DNA of 48,588 nt, from positions 1 through 48,588 of the forward strand of contig CATJWI010000094.1 of the NCBI GenBank assembly GCA_949744075.1, given 5' to 3'. Positions 1 through 9,149 of this stretch are shown here, piece by piece; the first letter of the stretch is position 1, and each line of letters opens with the position of its first letter. The translations under genes and the position numbers were made by a program. This DNA comes from an uncultured Eubacteriales bacterium. Lineage in GTDB: Bacteria > Bacillota > Clostridia > Oscillospirales > Oscillospiraceae. The notes below the pieces were generated by a model that worked only from the letters and a program-made list of their open reading frames with translations, did not search any database and was not told the origin of the DNA.

Positions 1-251
1 GTGAGCAAAGCGAGCTTAGAGGGAGTTAATGCCGCGAAGCGGTTGAGGGTCCGGGAGGGCTCTTTTGGCAGCAAAAGAGTCCTCCCGGGCTTCCCAGTTG
101 CCAATGTAGAAACCAGGAGGGCTAAACGTGGTAGCACCTCCGCAAGAAAGAAGACCGGATCGCCACGGCCCTTTCAGTCCCTCGCAATGACGGGAGGGAG
201 TGGGAGATCGCGTTTTTACCGAAGTATGTGTGTTAAAAATGGAAGGAATAC
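1..251. other. Intergenic region, possible dispersed repeat
   Basis: No credible gene lies here. The 84-codon ORF at 1-255 has no ribosome site, an odd basic composition and an equally open antisense frame. The stretch holds a long hairpin (51-88) followed by sequence ending in a CCTCGCAATGACGGGAG-like string. Such strings resemble intergenic repeats of GC-rich gut Clostridia, but that is memory-based inference; I do not see a second copy in this window. Confidence 0.4.
51..88. repeat. Long perfect hairpin without T-tract
   Basis: CCGGGAGG-G-CTCTTTT pairs with AAAAGAG-T-CCTCCCGG around a six-base loop, giving a 16-pair stem with one G-T pair. No T-run follows on either side, so it is not a textbook terminator. 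It may be part of an intergenic repeat or an mRNA end of the gene left of the window. Confidence 0.6.
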
Positions 252-280
252 TTGACAAAGAATCTCTGGCTTGTTACGAT
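252..280 (+). promoter_or_regulatory. Sigma-A promoter of the M20 pair
   Basis: TTGACA at 252-257 and TACGAT at 275-280 are 17 bases apart, about 60 bases before the first M20 start codon. The perfect -35 box and ideal spacing make this the likely promoter of the two-gene operon. Confidence 0.7.
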
Positions 281-337
281 AAATCCAGCGTGATCAAAAT
301 ATCCCGCGAAAGGAGCGGGGATTCAGGAGGGGCAAAT

Positions 338-1498
338 ATGGAGCAGTTTTATGAACAGATCAGGGCCTATATCGACGCTCACCGGCAGGAGATGCTGGAC
401 CTTTGGCGGGACATGGTGAATACCGAGAGCGGGCCTGCCCAGAAGGAGGGCGCGGACGCGGTGCACGCACTGCTGGCCAAGGAGATGACCGCCTGCGGCC
501 TGTCGGTGCAGACCATCCCCATGGAGAAGGTGGGCGACGTGCTGGTAGCCCAGTGGGACAACGGCAGCCAGTTGCCCCCCATTCTGTTGATCGGCCATGT
601 GGATACCGTCTTTAAGCCCGGCGCCGCCACCGAGAACCCTTTCCGGATCGACGCTGAGGGCAAGGTCCACGGTCCCGGCTGCCTGGATATGAAGGGGGGC
701 GTGGTGGTGGCCCTCTATGCTGTCAAGGCCCTTCAGTCTGTAGGATACAACAAGCATCCCATCATGTTCGTGCTGGCGGGGGACGAGGAGACCCTTCACC
801 AGAACTCCAACGCCCGGGAGGTCATGGGAGAGGTGATGAAGGGGGCTTGCGCCGCCTTTAACTTTGAGACGGGCTATCCCGACGACGGCATCGTGGTGGG
901 CCGCAAGGGCGGCAGCATCGTGGCCTTCGACATCGAGGGGGTGGCTGCTCACTCGGGCATCGCCCCGGAGAAGGGCCGCTCCGCCATCGCCGAGGCCGCC
1001 CACAAGATCCTGGCTATCCAGGCCCTCAACGATATTCCCCGGGGAAAGCTCATCAACTGCGGGCTTATTTCCGGCGGCATCGGGGAGAACACCATCCCCG
1101 GCTCCTGCTCCATCCGCTGCGGCCTGCGGTTCCCCACGGTGGCCATTAAGGAGGAGCTACTGGCCGACTGCAAGGCTATTGCCGACACGGTGAACATCGA
1201 GGGCACCAAGACCACCATGCGGGTGGAGATGGTCATGGACGCCATGGAGCACACCGAGGGGGTCCAGAAGCTCTACGAGCTTGTGGAGGAGACCGCCCGG
1301 GACATGGGCTACGGGGAAGTCCACCCCTTCGAGGTGGGGGGTGTGTCCGACTCCTCGGTGGCCGTGGTGGCGGGGGTGCCCACCGTTTGCGCCATGGGAG
1401 TGAAGGGGGAGTTCAACCACACGGAGAAGGAGTACGCCCAGATGGAGAGCCTCTTTACTCGTGCCGCCCTGGCCGCCGCCTGCATCGCCAAGATCTGA
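338..1498 (+). CDS. M20 family metallopeptidase, carboxypeptidase G2-like (copy 1)
   Basis: Cytoplasmic zinc amidohydrolase of 386 residues, a usual length for M20 glutamate-carboxypeptidase-like enzymes that release a C-terminal amino acid from peptides or acylated amino acids. Visible residues follow the M20 pattern: H87 and D89 in GHVDTVF, bridging D117, catalytic E150 and ligand E151 in GDEET, E177 in NFETGY, and H361 near the end in FNHTEKEY. The dimerisation domain lies between about 190 and 300. The start at 338 is chosen because AGGAGGGG precedes it; the ORF track extends upstream without a ribosome site. No signal peptide is seen. It is followed after 20 bases by a close paralogue, so the two form one operon. 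Exact substrate is unknown. Confidence 0.9.
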   Translation: MEQFYEQIRAYIDAHRQEMLDLWRDMVNTESGPAQKEGADAVHALLAKEMTACGLSVQTIPMEKVGDVLVAQWDNGSQLPPILLIGHVDTVFKPGAATENPFRIDAEGKVHGPGCLDMKGGVVVALYAVKALQSVGYNKHPIMFVLAGDEETLHQNSNAREVMGEVMKGACAAFNFETGYPDDGIVVGRKGGSIVAFDIEGVAAHSGIAPEKGRSAIAEAAHKILAIQALNDIPRGKLINCGLISGGIGENTIPGSCSIRCGLRFPTVAIKEELLADCKAIADTVNIEGTKTTMRVEMVMDAMEHTEGVQKLYELVEETARDMGYGEVHPFEVGGVSDSSVAVVAGVPTVCAMGVKGEFNHTEKEYAQMESLFTRAALAAACIAKI

Positions 1499-1518
1499 GA
1501 AAGGGAGAAAATCAAGCC

Positions 1519-2679
1519 ATGGAACATATCGACAATATCCGCAGCTATATCGACGCCCACCGGCAGGAGATGCTGGACCTGTGGCGGGACCTGGTGAACA
1601 CCGAGAGCGGCCCCAGCCAGAAGGAGGGGGTGGGGGCGGTCTGTCGTCGGCTCTGCGCTGAGCTGGAGGCCATGGGGGTCCACACCCGGCCCGTGCCCAT
1701 GGAGGACGGCTCCCAGGTGCTGGTGGCCGACTGGAAAAACGGCGGGGAGGAGGCCCCTGTGCTCCTGCTGGGCCACATGGACACCGTCTTCCAGCCTGGG
1801 GCCGCCGCCAAGAACCCCTTCCGCATCGACCCCGACGGCACCGCCCACGGCCCCGGGGTGCTGGACATGAAGGCGGGGCTGGTCATCGCCCTCTATGCGG
1901 TGAAGGCTCTCCAGAGTGTGGGCTGGAAGGGGAGAAACATCCGCTTCCTCTTCGCCGGGGATGAGGAGACCGCCCACAAGGGCTCCGACGCTAAGGCGGT
2001 CATGGCCCGGGAGGCCCGGGGCTGCGCCGCCGCCTTCAATTTTGAGACGGGCTATCTGGACGACGGACTGGTGGTGGGCCGGCGGGGGGCCGCCATCGTC
2101 AACTTCCATGTCACCGGGGTCTCCGCCCACTCGGGTATTGAGCCGGAGAAGGGGCGCTCCGCCATTTTGGAGGCCTCCCACCGGATCATCGCCCTAGAGG
2201 CGCTCAACGATATTCCCCGGAGCAAGCTGGTGAACTGCGGCGTTATTACCGGAGGGGAGAGCTCCAATACGGTGCCAGACAGCTGCACCGTTACCGCCGC
2301 CCTTCGCTTCCCCACGGTGGCCATCAAGGAGGAACTGCTGGAGGACTGCCGGAGGATCGTGGAGGCCCCCTCCACTGTGCCCGACACCTCTGTCACCATG
2401 ATGGTGGGGGGCGTGTTTGACCCCATGGAGCACACCGAGGGGGGCCAGAAGCTCTATGAGCTGGTGGAGGAGACCGCCCGGGACATCGGCTATGGTCCCG
2501 TCCACCCCTTTGAGGTCAGTGGCGCCTCCGATTCCGCCATCTCGGTGAACGAGGGGGTGCCCACCATCTGCGCTATGGGAGCCCGGGGGGCCTTCAACCA
2601 CACCGAGCGGGAGTACGCCGTGGTGGAGTCCCTGTTCCAGCGCACCGTACTGGCTGCCGCCTGCATTATTCGGGTGTAA
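1519..2679 (+). CDS. M20 family metallopeptidase, carboxypeptidase G2-like (copy 2)
   Basis: Tandem paralogue of the preceding gene, with the same length (386 residues) and clear similarity along the whole protein, including nearly the same opening stretch (YIDAHRQEMLDLWRD). All M20 metal and catalytic positions are kept: H86/D88 in GHMDTVF, the Asp in LDMKAG, DEE in GDEETAH, the Glu in NFETGY and the late His in FNHTERE. The duplication has diverged mostly in the dimerisation domain and surface loops, which suggests different substrate ranges rather than a dosage effect; that is inference. Start at 1519 follows an AAGGGAG site. The operon ends at the hairpin terminator at 2700. Confidence 0.9.
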   Translation: MEHIDNIRSYIDAHRQEMLDLWRDLVNTESGPSQKEGVGAVCRRLCAELEAMGVHTRPVPMEDGSQVLVADWKNGGEEAPVLLLGHMDTVFQPGAAAKNPFRIDPDGTAHGPGVLDMKAGLVIALYAVKALQSVGWKGRNIRFLFAGDEETAHKGSDAKAVMAREARGCAAAFNFETGYLDDGLVVGRRGAAIVNFHVTGVSAHSGIEPEKGRSAILEASHRIIALEALNDIPRSKLVNCGVITGGESSNTVPDSCTVTAALRFPTVAIKEELLEDCRRIVEAPSTVPDTSVTMMVGGVFDPMEHTEGGQKLYELVEETARDIGYGPVHPFEVSGASDSAISVNEGVPTICAMGARGAFNHTEREYAVVESLFQRTVLAAACIIRV

Positions 2680-2699
2680 GGGAAACGCAAAAAGGAGAG

Positions 2700-2740
2700 A
2701 CAAGATGGAGTCATTTTTGACTCCATCTTGTTTTATTTCC
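2700..2740 (+). terminator. Rho-independent terminator after the M20 pair
   Basis: A perfect 14-base arm (ACAAGATGGAGTCA at 2700-2713), a TTTT loop, its complement at 2718-2731 and then a T-rich tract. Confidence 0.9.
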
Positions 2741-2782
2741 TGAATATACTACAGAGTGGAGAGAAAAACCCGCAAAAATCAG

Positions 2783-2811
2783 TTGTCAAAGGATGACATA
2801 AATAGTATAAT
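2783..2811 (+). promoter_or_regulatory. Sigma-A promoter of the M60 / SLH operon
   Basis: TTGTCA at 2783-2788 and a perfect TATAAT at 2806-2811 with a 17-base spacer, 67 bases before the M60 start codon. Confidence 0.8.
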
Positions 2812-2866
2812 TATGTAGCCTAAAAATTCCCGCGTATCAAACCAAACAGAGCGGGAGAGGGAAAGG

Positions 2867-2881
2867 ATGTTGTTGGGATGA
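2867..2881 (+). other. Four-codon leader ORF overlapping the M60 start
   Basis: ATG TTG TTG GGA TGA sits directly behind the only good ribosome site (GAGAGGGAAAGG). Its stop overlaps the ATG of the large gene as ATGA. It could couple translation of the 1648-codon gene to this mini-cistron, or it may simply be chance sequence in the spacer. Confidence 0.35.
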
Positions 2882-5800
2882 AAGTGAGAACTCGAATCCT
2901 GTCAGCGGCGGTGGCTCTGGCCATGGTCTGCTCTCTGTGTACGCCGGTCATGGCGGCAGAGGAGGAAGGAAGCGGGGTGACGGGAAGCATCACCGCTACC
3001 CTGCGGCTGGACTATGCCCAGAAGCGCAACGAGCTTTTGAGGCGGCAGGTGCAGGTGCGCCTGCTGCGGGACGGAAGACCGGTGGGGGCCGCCCTGCTGG
3101 GACAGGACGGCGGGCTGGACCAGGTGGGGGACTACCCGGCGGAGCTCTCCGCCCGGAACGCAGACGGCGGCGACCTGGGAGACGGCCAGTGGCCGGCTTA
3201 CCTGGAGTTGACGGTCCGGGACCTGCCCCAGGGAAGCTATACCCTGGAATTTACCGGGGAGGGCTATGTGCCCTATACCCAGAAGGTCCGGCTGGCCGAC
3301 TATGCCCAGCACGTCATCGTGGGCAACGGAGACGCCACCTTTACCCTGGGAGATGTGAACGGGGACGGCAAGGTGGACGAGAGGGACCGGAAGGCCCTCT
3401 CCGCCGCCCTGGACTCCGTCCGCCGGGCCGATTTGGAGAAGTATGACCTCAACGGCGACGGGGTCGTGGACATCGTGGACCTGGCCTATGTGAACCGGAT
3501 GATGGTCACGGAGGGCGGGGCGGAGGTGAAGGACACCCTGCTCCTGGCCCCCCCGGTGGATACCCAGGCCACCCAGGCCGCTTTGGCCCAACAGGGCACT
3601 ACCCTGGAAGGGGAGCTGAGTGACCTCTTTGCCGACAACGGCAAGGGGGTGGAGCTCACCGTGGACCGGGGGGATATCGTGCTGCCCCTGACCATGACCA
3701 AGGCGGTGGAGACCCAGGAGGTCCAGATCCTCTCCCCGGCGGGGCAGGGGGGCCTGGTGGCCGGCACCGTGGAGGTAGAGGATGAGCGGGGGAACAGGAC
3801 CACTGTTCCTTTTGACCAGACCTTGCCCCAGGGGGTCCACGCCATCAGCCCCCGGGCAGGCAGCAGCGTCATCACCATCGACCTGGGCAAGCGGGTGCCG
3901 GTGAAGAAGATCACCATCACCGTCACCCGCACCGAGACCGGCGGCTATGCTGCGGTGGAGGCCATCCAGTTCCTGAAGGACATCGTCCCCGAGACCCCCG
4001 CCGCCCCCAACAGCGTGGTGAAGGGCCTGTCCGCCACGGCGGGCAGCGAGATGGTGGAGCTGAAGTGGAACGAGCTGCCCAATGTATCGGGCTACAAGGT
4101 CCTCTACTGGCCCCAGAAGGACGCGGGCAAGACCCAGGAGCTCCATGTGGATACTACCAGGGCCCAGGTCAATGGCCTGGAGAACCTGACCACCTATGTC
4201 TTTACTGTCACCCCCACCGACGGGGAGTGGGAGGGCAAGGCCTGCGACCCAGTGGTGGCCACCCCCCAGCCGGTGAAGGTGCCGGACAAGACCGATATGG
4301 TCCAGGTCACCGCCATGGAGGGGGCCCTGGGGGTCTCCTGGAAGGCGGGGAAGTCTGCTACCTACTATGAGGTGTACTACCAGCGCAAGGGGGATACCGC
4401 CTGGCAGCAGGCGGGGCAGCGGCTGAGCCAGACCCGGACTACCATCGGGGGACTGGAGAACGACGTGACCTACTGCGTCTACGTGGTGGCGGGCAACGAC
4501 ATCGGCAAGGGCCCCCGGTCCGATATCTCCGAGGGGACCCCCAAGGCGGTGAAGTACGAGCGGCCCGAGGGGATCCCCACAGAGGGTATTTTGGACAACA
4601 GCCTCATTTCCAGCATCGCTCTGGCGGACACGGGGAACTATGACCACAGCAGCTATAACGGCAGTAGCCCCTTTACCGCGCGGAACATGATCGACGGGGA
4701 CTACCGCACCCACTGGACTGCCGCCTGCTGGTGGCGGAATGAGCATGTGGTGTGCACCTTTGCCCGGCCGGTGGACCTGAGCGCCGCCATCTGGGTGCCC
4801 CGGCTGGACGGCAGCTATCCCACCAACCTGCGGGCCTACAGCGTCCGGGTGTGGTACGCTGACGACCCGGTGGGCAGCCCCGGCCACCTGGTGACCCCTG
4901 ACGAAGTACGGGGGGGTGTGGACAACGGCGGCACGGGACGGGACGTGGACACCTGGCCTGGCGTCCAGGGCAACCCGGCGGTGAGCAACTTCGCCGTGCT
5001 GCCCTTCAGCCCCGCCAAGGGTGTGGTGAAGATCAGCCTGGCGGTGGAGCAGCGGGACTACCTCACCGTCAGCCTCTCCGAGCTCATGTTTCTGGAGTAC
5101 GACCCGGCCCACAGTTTGCCCGGGGAGATCGAGGCCCTCTTTGCCGACAGCCTGCGCACCCAGCTGGCCCAGGGAGTCACCCAGGAGCGCATCGACGCCT
5201 TGAGGGCCCGGCTGGGCAGCGACGAGCGAAACTACTATGTGGACCTGAATACCCTGGCCGACGAGCTCTCCCTGGCCCAGGAGCTGCTGACAACGGGGAA
5301 GAGCAAGGGCGTGGTCCTCTCGAGCCTGGATAGCCGCAACAGCGCCGTGGACGGCAAAAAGTACAGCCAGGGCGGCAGCCAGCTCCAGCCCCTGGGGGTG
5401 ACAGCCGGGGCCAATCAGGAGCTTACCGTCTACGCTGAGGGCATCCCCGAGGGGGAGAGCGTGACCCTCTACGCCAGCCAGTTCAACGCCGAGGCCTCCA
5501 CCTGGCTGCGGGAGATCGGCAAGGTGGAGAACGGAAAGACTATCCTCCTGGTGCCCAAGATCGGCAGCCGGGCGGGGAACAATGGCGGCAGCCTGTACGC
5601 CGCCTACACCGGGGAGAATGGGGAGGCCATCCGCCTCCATATCCGCCGGGGGCTGGATATCCCCGCCTTGGAGCTGGCTCACTGGTATGACATGACCGAG
5701 AGCGCCCGGCGGCAGGCCATCGGAGCCTATGTGGACGAGCTGGGGACCTATCTAAGCGGGCTCAAAATGGGCAGCCCCACCGCCGACTACCGGAACGTCA

Positions 5801-7824
5801 CCGAAATATCCACCCCCGTAGTGCTGCTGTCCCTGCCCGCCCTGGCGGTGCAAAACGCCCTGGGCCAGAGTGGCCGGGAGGAGAAGGTCGACACCCTCTA
5901 CAACGCCGTCCTGGCCTGGGAGGACATCATGGCCATTTGTAAGCGGACCCAGGGCATCGACCGGGTCTACGCCGAGAACGACATGGAGTCCCGCCAGAAT
6001 ATCCGGTGTATGACCATGTTTGCCGGGGCCTTTATGTACGCCGCCGGGAACCACATCGGCATCGGCTATGGTTCTTGCGGCGGCATGGTCACCGGCCGGC
6101 CCATCCCGGCGGGGGGAGAGAGCTCCGCCAACGGCCTCTTCGGCTGGGGCATTGCCCACGAGATCGGCCACAACATGGACAAGTTAGGCAAGGCCGAGAT
6201 CACCAACAACATCTACTCCATCATGGTCCAGACCTGGGACGGCAAGGCGGCCACCCTGCCCTCCCGGCTGGAGAAGAGCGGTAAGTATAACGGCATCTTC
6301 ACCAAGGTGGCCCAGGGCTACCCCGGCATGTCCAACGACGTCTTCGTCCAGCTGGGCATGTACTGGCAGCTCCACCTGGCCTACGACGGGGCGGAGGACC
6401 CCCTGGCCTTCTACAACGCCTTCTTCAAGGCCTGGAAGGCGGGGACCTACACCGCCGGGGCGGCCTCTTATGACGACAAGGTGGCCCTCACCGCCGCCGG
6501 AGTGGCGGGGCGGGACCTGACCGAGTTCTTCACCCGCTGGGGCATGACCCTTTCGGCGGAGACTAAGGCCAAGCTGGCCGCCTACCCCGCCGAGGACCGG
6601 GCCATCTGGTATCTCAGCGACCAGAGCCGCCGGGACTTTATCAACGGCTTTGTCCGCTCCACCGGCACTCTGACGGCCCGGGCGGAGAAGACGGAGGACA
6701 ACGCCGTTACCCTCACCCTGGACGCCGCGGGGATCAGCGGGCCGCTCCAGGGCTACGAGATCCTCCGCAACGGCAAGCCCATCGCCTTCGTCCCCGCGGG
6801 GGAGGAGCGCACTGCCTCCTATACCGACGTCATCGGCTCGGCCAACCACCGGACCTACCGCTATGAGGCGGTGGCCTACGACACCCTGGGCAACCGGATA
6901 AGCGCCGCCGACACCGGGGAGGTGCGAATCGCCTACGACAAGACGGTGGATCCGGACAAGTATACCATCGCCCAGGCTGCCGACGGCACGGTGACCATCG
7001 CCCTGAAGGAGGAGACCGCCGTCTCCGGCCTAAAGCTCCAGAGCTTCCAGCCCACCGGGGCGGAGTACACCGTCACCGTGGCCCCGGCGGAGGGGGAGGG
7101 GGTCGCCGCCCTCTCCGGCACTTTGGATGAGGCCCACAACCAGGCGGTGGACGATTTGGACAGCTTCGTGGCCTATTTCAAGCTGCCTGGGGCGGCTCAG
7201 GAGGACACCCGCATCTGGACCTACGACGCCAAGATGGTGACCATCACCGGCCTGCCCGCAGGTATGGACCTGGACCAGGTCCGGCTCATCACCTACCCTG
7301 GGGACGACGTGGCCTTCCTGGAGGGGGCCACCATGGGCCTGCTGGGGGAGGATTACACTTATGATACCCTGGAGGGGACCGAGACCATCCCGGCGGGGAC
7401 CCTGGTGATCCTGGGCACCTACCGGGGAGACCCGGTGTACAACACCCTGACAGTGGAGGGCCGCTTCACCGGCACCCAGGCTGATGGGGAGCTCACCGAG
7501 GCCCCGGCGGCGGAGCGCCCGGTGGCGGGCTATGCCCTGCTCTTCGCCCAGGTGCCCGAGACGGGCCCGGTGAGCGACATCAGCGACGGGCTCTTCCTCT
7601 TCGTCCCCGACGTGCAGCAGGAGGCGGCCCTCCAGGGCCAGGCCAGCACCTGCTCGGTGAGCAATCTGCTGCCCACCCAGATCCGGGTGAACCTCTACCG
7701 CACCGATGATCCCGAGGACGCCTCCAGTAAGCGGCTCACCGCCCAGACTCTGTGGATATACAGCCCCGGCGGCCAGGCGGAGGACCTGCCCTCCGTCACC
7801 CTGGAGGGAGGGAGTCAGGGATGA
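2878..7824 (+). CDS. Secreted M60-like metallopeptidase with dockerin, FnIII and discoidin-like modules
   Basis: Predicted extracellular glycoprotein (mucin-type) peptidase of 1648 residues. Order read from the sequence: signal peptide (about 1-26, ending VMAA); N-terminal beta region; type I dockerin about 155-212 with two intact calcium loops (DVNGDGKVDERD and DLNGDGVVDIVD); a discoidin-like sandwich about 260-370; two FnIII-like modules about 370-560; an F5/8 C-like module about 570-740; an M60 accessory domain about 840-920; the M60 catalytic domain, with zinc site H1094-E-I-G-H1098 and the third ligand E1107, fitting HExxH(8,28)E; then a further FnIII-like and beta-rich tail. M60 enzymes are known to cut O-glycosylated mucin-like proteins. 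The dockerin is near the N-terminus, which is unusual. The stop overlaps the start of the SLH gene, so both are made together. Confidence 0.9.
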   Translation: MKVRTRILSAAVALAMVCSLCTPVMAAEEEGSGVTGSITATLRLDYAQKRNELLRRQVQVRLLRDGRPVGAALLGQDGGLDQVGDYPAELSARNADGGDLGDGQWPAYLELTVRDLPQGSYTLEFTGEGYVPYTQKVRLADYAQHVIVGNGDATFTLGDVNGDGKVDERDRKALSAALDSVRRADLEKYDLNGDGVVDIVDLAYVNRMMVTEGGAEVKDTLLLAPPVDTQATQAALAQQGTTLEGELSDLFADNGKGVELTVDRGDIVLPLTMTKAVETQEVQILSPAGQGGLVAGTVEVEDERGNRTTVPFDQTLPQGVHAISPRAGSSVITIDLGKRVPVKKITITVTRTETGGYAAVEAIQFLKDIVPETPAAPNSVVKGLSATAGSEMVELKWNELPNVSGYKVLYWPQKDAGKTQELHVDTTRAQVNGLENLTTYVFTVTPTDGEWEGKACDPVVATPQPVKVPDKTDMVQVTAMEGALGVSWKAGKSATYYEVYYQRKGDTAWQQAGQRLSQTRTTIGGLENDVTYCVYVVAGNDIGKGPRSDISEGTPKAVKYERPEGIPTEGILDNSLISSIALADTGNYDHSSYNGSSPFTARNMIDGDYRTHWTAACWWRNEHVVCTFARPVDLSAAIWVPRLDGSYPTNLRAYSVRVWYADDPVGSPGHLVTPDEVRGGVDNGGTGRDVDTWPGVQGNPAVSNFAVLPFSPAKGVVKISLAVEQRDYLTVSLSELMFLEYDPAHSLPGEIEALFADSLRTQLAQGVTQERIDALRARLGSDERNYYVDLNTLADELSLAQELLTTGKSKGVVLSSLDSRNSAVDGKKYSQGGSQLQPLGVTAGANQELTVYAEGIPEGESVTLYASQFNAEASTWLREIGKVENGKTILLVPKIGSRAGNNGGSLYAAYTGENGEAIRLHIRRGLDIPALELAHWYDMTESARRQAIGAYVDELGTYLSGLKMGSPTADYRNVTEISTPVVLLSLPALAVQNALGQSGREEKVDTLYNAVLAWEDIMAICKRTQGIDRVYAENDMESRQNIRCMTMFAGAFMYAAGNHIGIGYGSCGGMVTGRPIPAGGESSANGLFGWGIAHEIGHNMDKLGKAEITNNIYSIMVQTWDGKAATLPSRLEKSGKYNGIFTKVAQGYPGMSNDVFVQLGMYWQLHLAYDGAEDPLAFYNAFFKAWKAGTYTAGAASYDDKVALTAAGVAGRDLTEFFTRWGMTLSAETKAKLAAYPAEDRAIWYLSDQSRRDFINGFVRSTGTLTARAEKTEDNAVTLTLDAAGISGPLQGYEILRNGKPIAFVPAGEERTASYTDVIGSANHRTYRYEAVAYDTLGNRISAADTGEVRIAYDKTVDPDKYTIAQAADGTVTIALKEETAVSGLKLQSFQPTGAEYTVTVAPAEGEGVAALSGTLDEAHNQAVDDLDSFVAYFKLPGAAQEDTRIWTYDAKMVTITGLPAGMDLDQVRLITYPGDDVAFLEGATMGLLGEDYTYDTLEGTETIPAGTLVILGTYRGDPVYNTLTVEGRFTGTQADGELTEAPAAERPVAGYALLFAQVPETGPVSDISDGLFLFVPDVQQEAALQGQASTCSVSNLLPTQIRVNLYRTDDPEDASSKRLTAQTLWIYSPGGQAEDLPSVTLEGGSQG

Positions 7825-9149
7825 GGCGGAGAGGGCTCAAGGCCCTGGTTTTGACTGCCGCCCTGCTGCTTCAGCTCTCCCTGCCCGCCCTTGCCGCCGG
7901 GCCCCGGCTCACCTACCGGGACAGCGGCAGCCGGGGGGCCCGGCTCATCCTACGGGACCTGGGGGAGGGGAACGTCTACGGCGTTCAGCTGGAGCTGACG
8001 GTGGCGGGCAGCTATGCCTCCGCCTCCTTTACCCCCGACAGCGGGGAGGCGTACAGCCCTGACTGCGGCCTGGAGACCGCCAGAGGCAACACCCAGATCA
8101 CCGTCTATGTGACCAGCCGCTCCCCCCTCAACGACGGGGAGCGGCTGGACCTGGGGATCCTGGAGCTAGACAAGTCCTTCTCCATGCCATCCACCGCTAC
8201 TGTGACCCTGCTGGGCCGGGAGCTGAAGCCCCTCTCCGGTGGGGACGGGGTGACGTTGCCGGTCTCTGAGGCCCCCCGGGAGACCGGGGGCGGTGGCGGC
8301 GGGGGAAACAGTATCCCCACCAACGCCCAGTACGCTATCAACGTGGAGGAGACCGACCACGGCACCGTGACCGCCGACGCCAAGAAGGCCCGGTTCCGGG
8401 ACAAGATCACCCTGACGGTCCGGCCCGACCGCCGCTATGAGTTGGAAAGCCTCACCGCTACCGACGGCCAGGGTCGGGAGCTGACCCTCACCGAGGGGGA
8501 GGAGGGGGAGTACACCTTCCTCATGCCCTATAGCGACGTGACGGTGACCGCCCGGTTCCGCCGCCCTCCCCAGGAGCCCATCGACCTGCCCTTCACCGAT
8601 GTGGGGGAGGAGGACTGGTTCCGGGAGGCGGTGGAGTACGTCTACCGCCGGAAGATGATGACGGGCACCTCGGAGACCGCCTTTGACCCCGGCCTCACCA
8701 CCTCCCGGGGGATGATCGTCACGGTGCTCCACCGGCTGGCGGGCGCCCCCCCGGCGGAGCTGTCCGGTTTCCCCGACGTGCCGGTGACCCAGTATTACGC
8801 CGGGCCGGTGGGCTGGGCCTCGGCCAACGGTATCGTCAGCGGCTACGGGGGCAATGAGACGGGTACCTTTGGCCCGGAGAACAGCATCACCCGGGAGCAG
8901 TTGGCGACCATCCTCTACCGCTATGCGGAGAAGGAGGGGTACGATACGGACGAACGGGGGGACCTGTCGGCCTTTACTGACCGGGAGGAGATCTCCTCCT
9001 ATGCCGCCGACACCCTGAGCTGGGCGGTAGGCGTGGGGCTCATCTCAGGCATGGGCAACGGCCGGCTGGACCCCGGTGGCAGCGCCACCCGGGCCCAGGT
9101 GGCTACCATGCTGATGCGGTTTTGTGAGAATGTGGCTGAGATGGAATAA
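7821..9149 (+). CDS. SLH-anchored surface protein with cohesin-like N-terminal domain
   Basis: A 442-residue secreted protein starting in the ATGA overlap with the M60 gene, behind GGAGGGAG. It has a signal peptide (about 1-26, ending LAAG), then a beta-sandwich module of about 120 residues (motifs VYGVQLELTV, ITVYVTSRSPLNDGERLDLG, ATVTLLG) whose pattern resembles cohesins, a Gly-rich linker, a bacterial-repeat module of the divergent InlB-B type (about 172-252), and three SLH domains (about 255-442: FTDVGEEDWF, FPDVPVTQYY, FTDREEISSY). SLH domains bind pyruvylated cell-wall polymer. I infer that the protein anchors the dockerin-bearing M60 peptidase on the cell surface. The cohesin call is from pattern only and is the weak point; the SLH calls are firm. 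Confidence 0.85.
   Translation: MRRRGLKALVLTAALLLQLSLPALAAGPRLTYRDSGSRGARLILRDLGEGNVYGVQLELTVAGSYASASFTPDSGEAYSPDCGLETARGNTQITVYVTSRSPLNDGERLDLGILELDKSFSMPSTATVTLLGRELKPLSGGDGVTLPVSEAPRETGGGGGGGNSIPTNAQYAINVEETDHGTVTADAKKARFRDKITLTVRPDRRYELESLTATDGQGRELTLTEGEEGEYTFLMPYSDVTVTARFRRPPQEPIDLPFTDVGEEDWFREAVEYVYRRKMMTGTSETAFDPGLTTSRGMIVTVLHRLAGAPPAELSGFPDVPVTQYYAGPVGWASANGIVSGYGGNETGTFGPENSITREQLATILYRYAEKEGYDTDERGDLSAFTDREEISSYAADTLSWAVGVGLISGMGNGRLDPGGSATRAQVATMLMRFCENVAEME

Noticed and set aside
1-255. 84-codon ORF at the left edge
   Set aside because: No ribosome site, a composition typical of translated repeats, and an equally long open frame on the other strand.
2902-5682. 926-codon antisense ORF across the M60 gene
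   Set aside because: It is a shadow frame of GC-rich coding DNA: Gly/His/Val-rich composition, no ribosome site and no domain; the sense frame has clear modules.
8281-8320. Short G-rich repeat as a minisatellite in the SLH gene
   Set aside because: It is the in-frame GGC/GGG run that codes for a Gly linker between domains; it is too short to call a repeat array.
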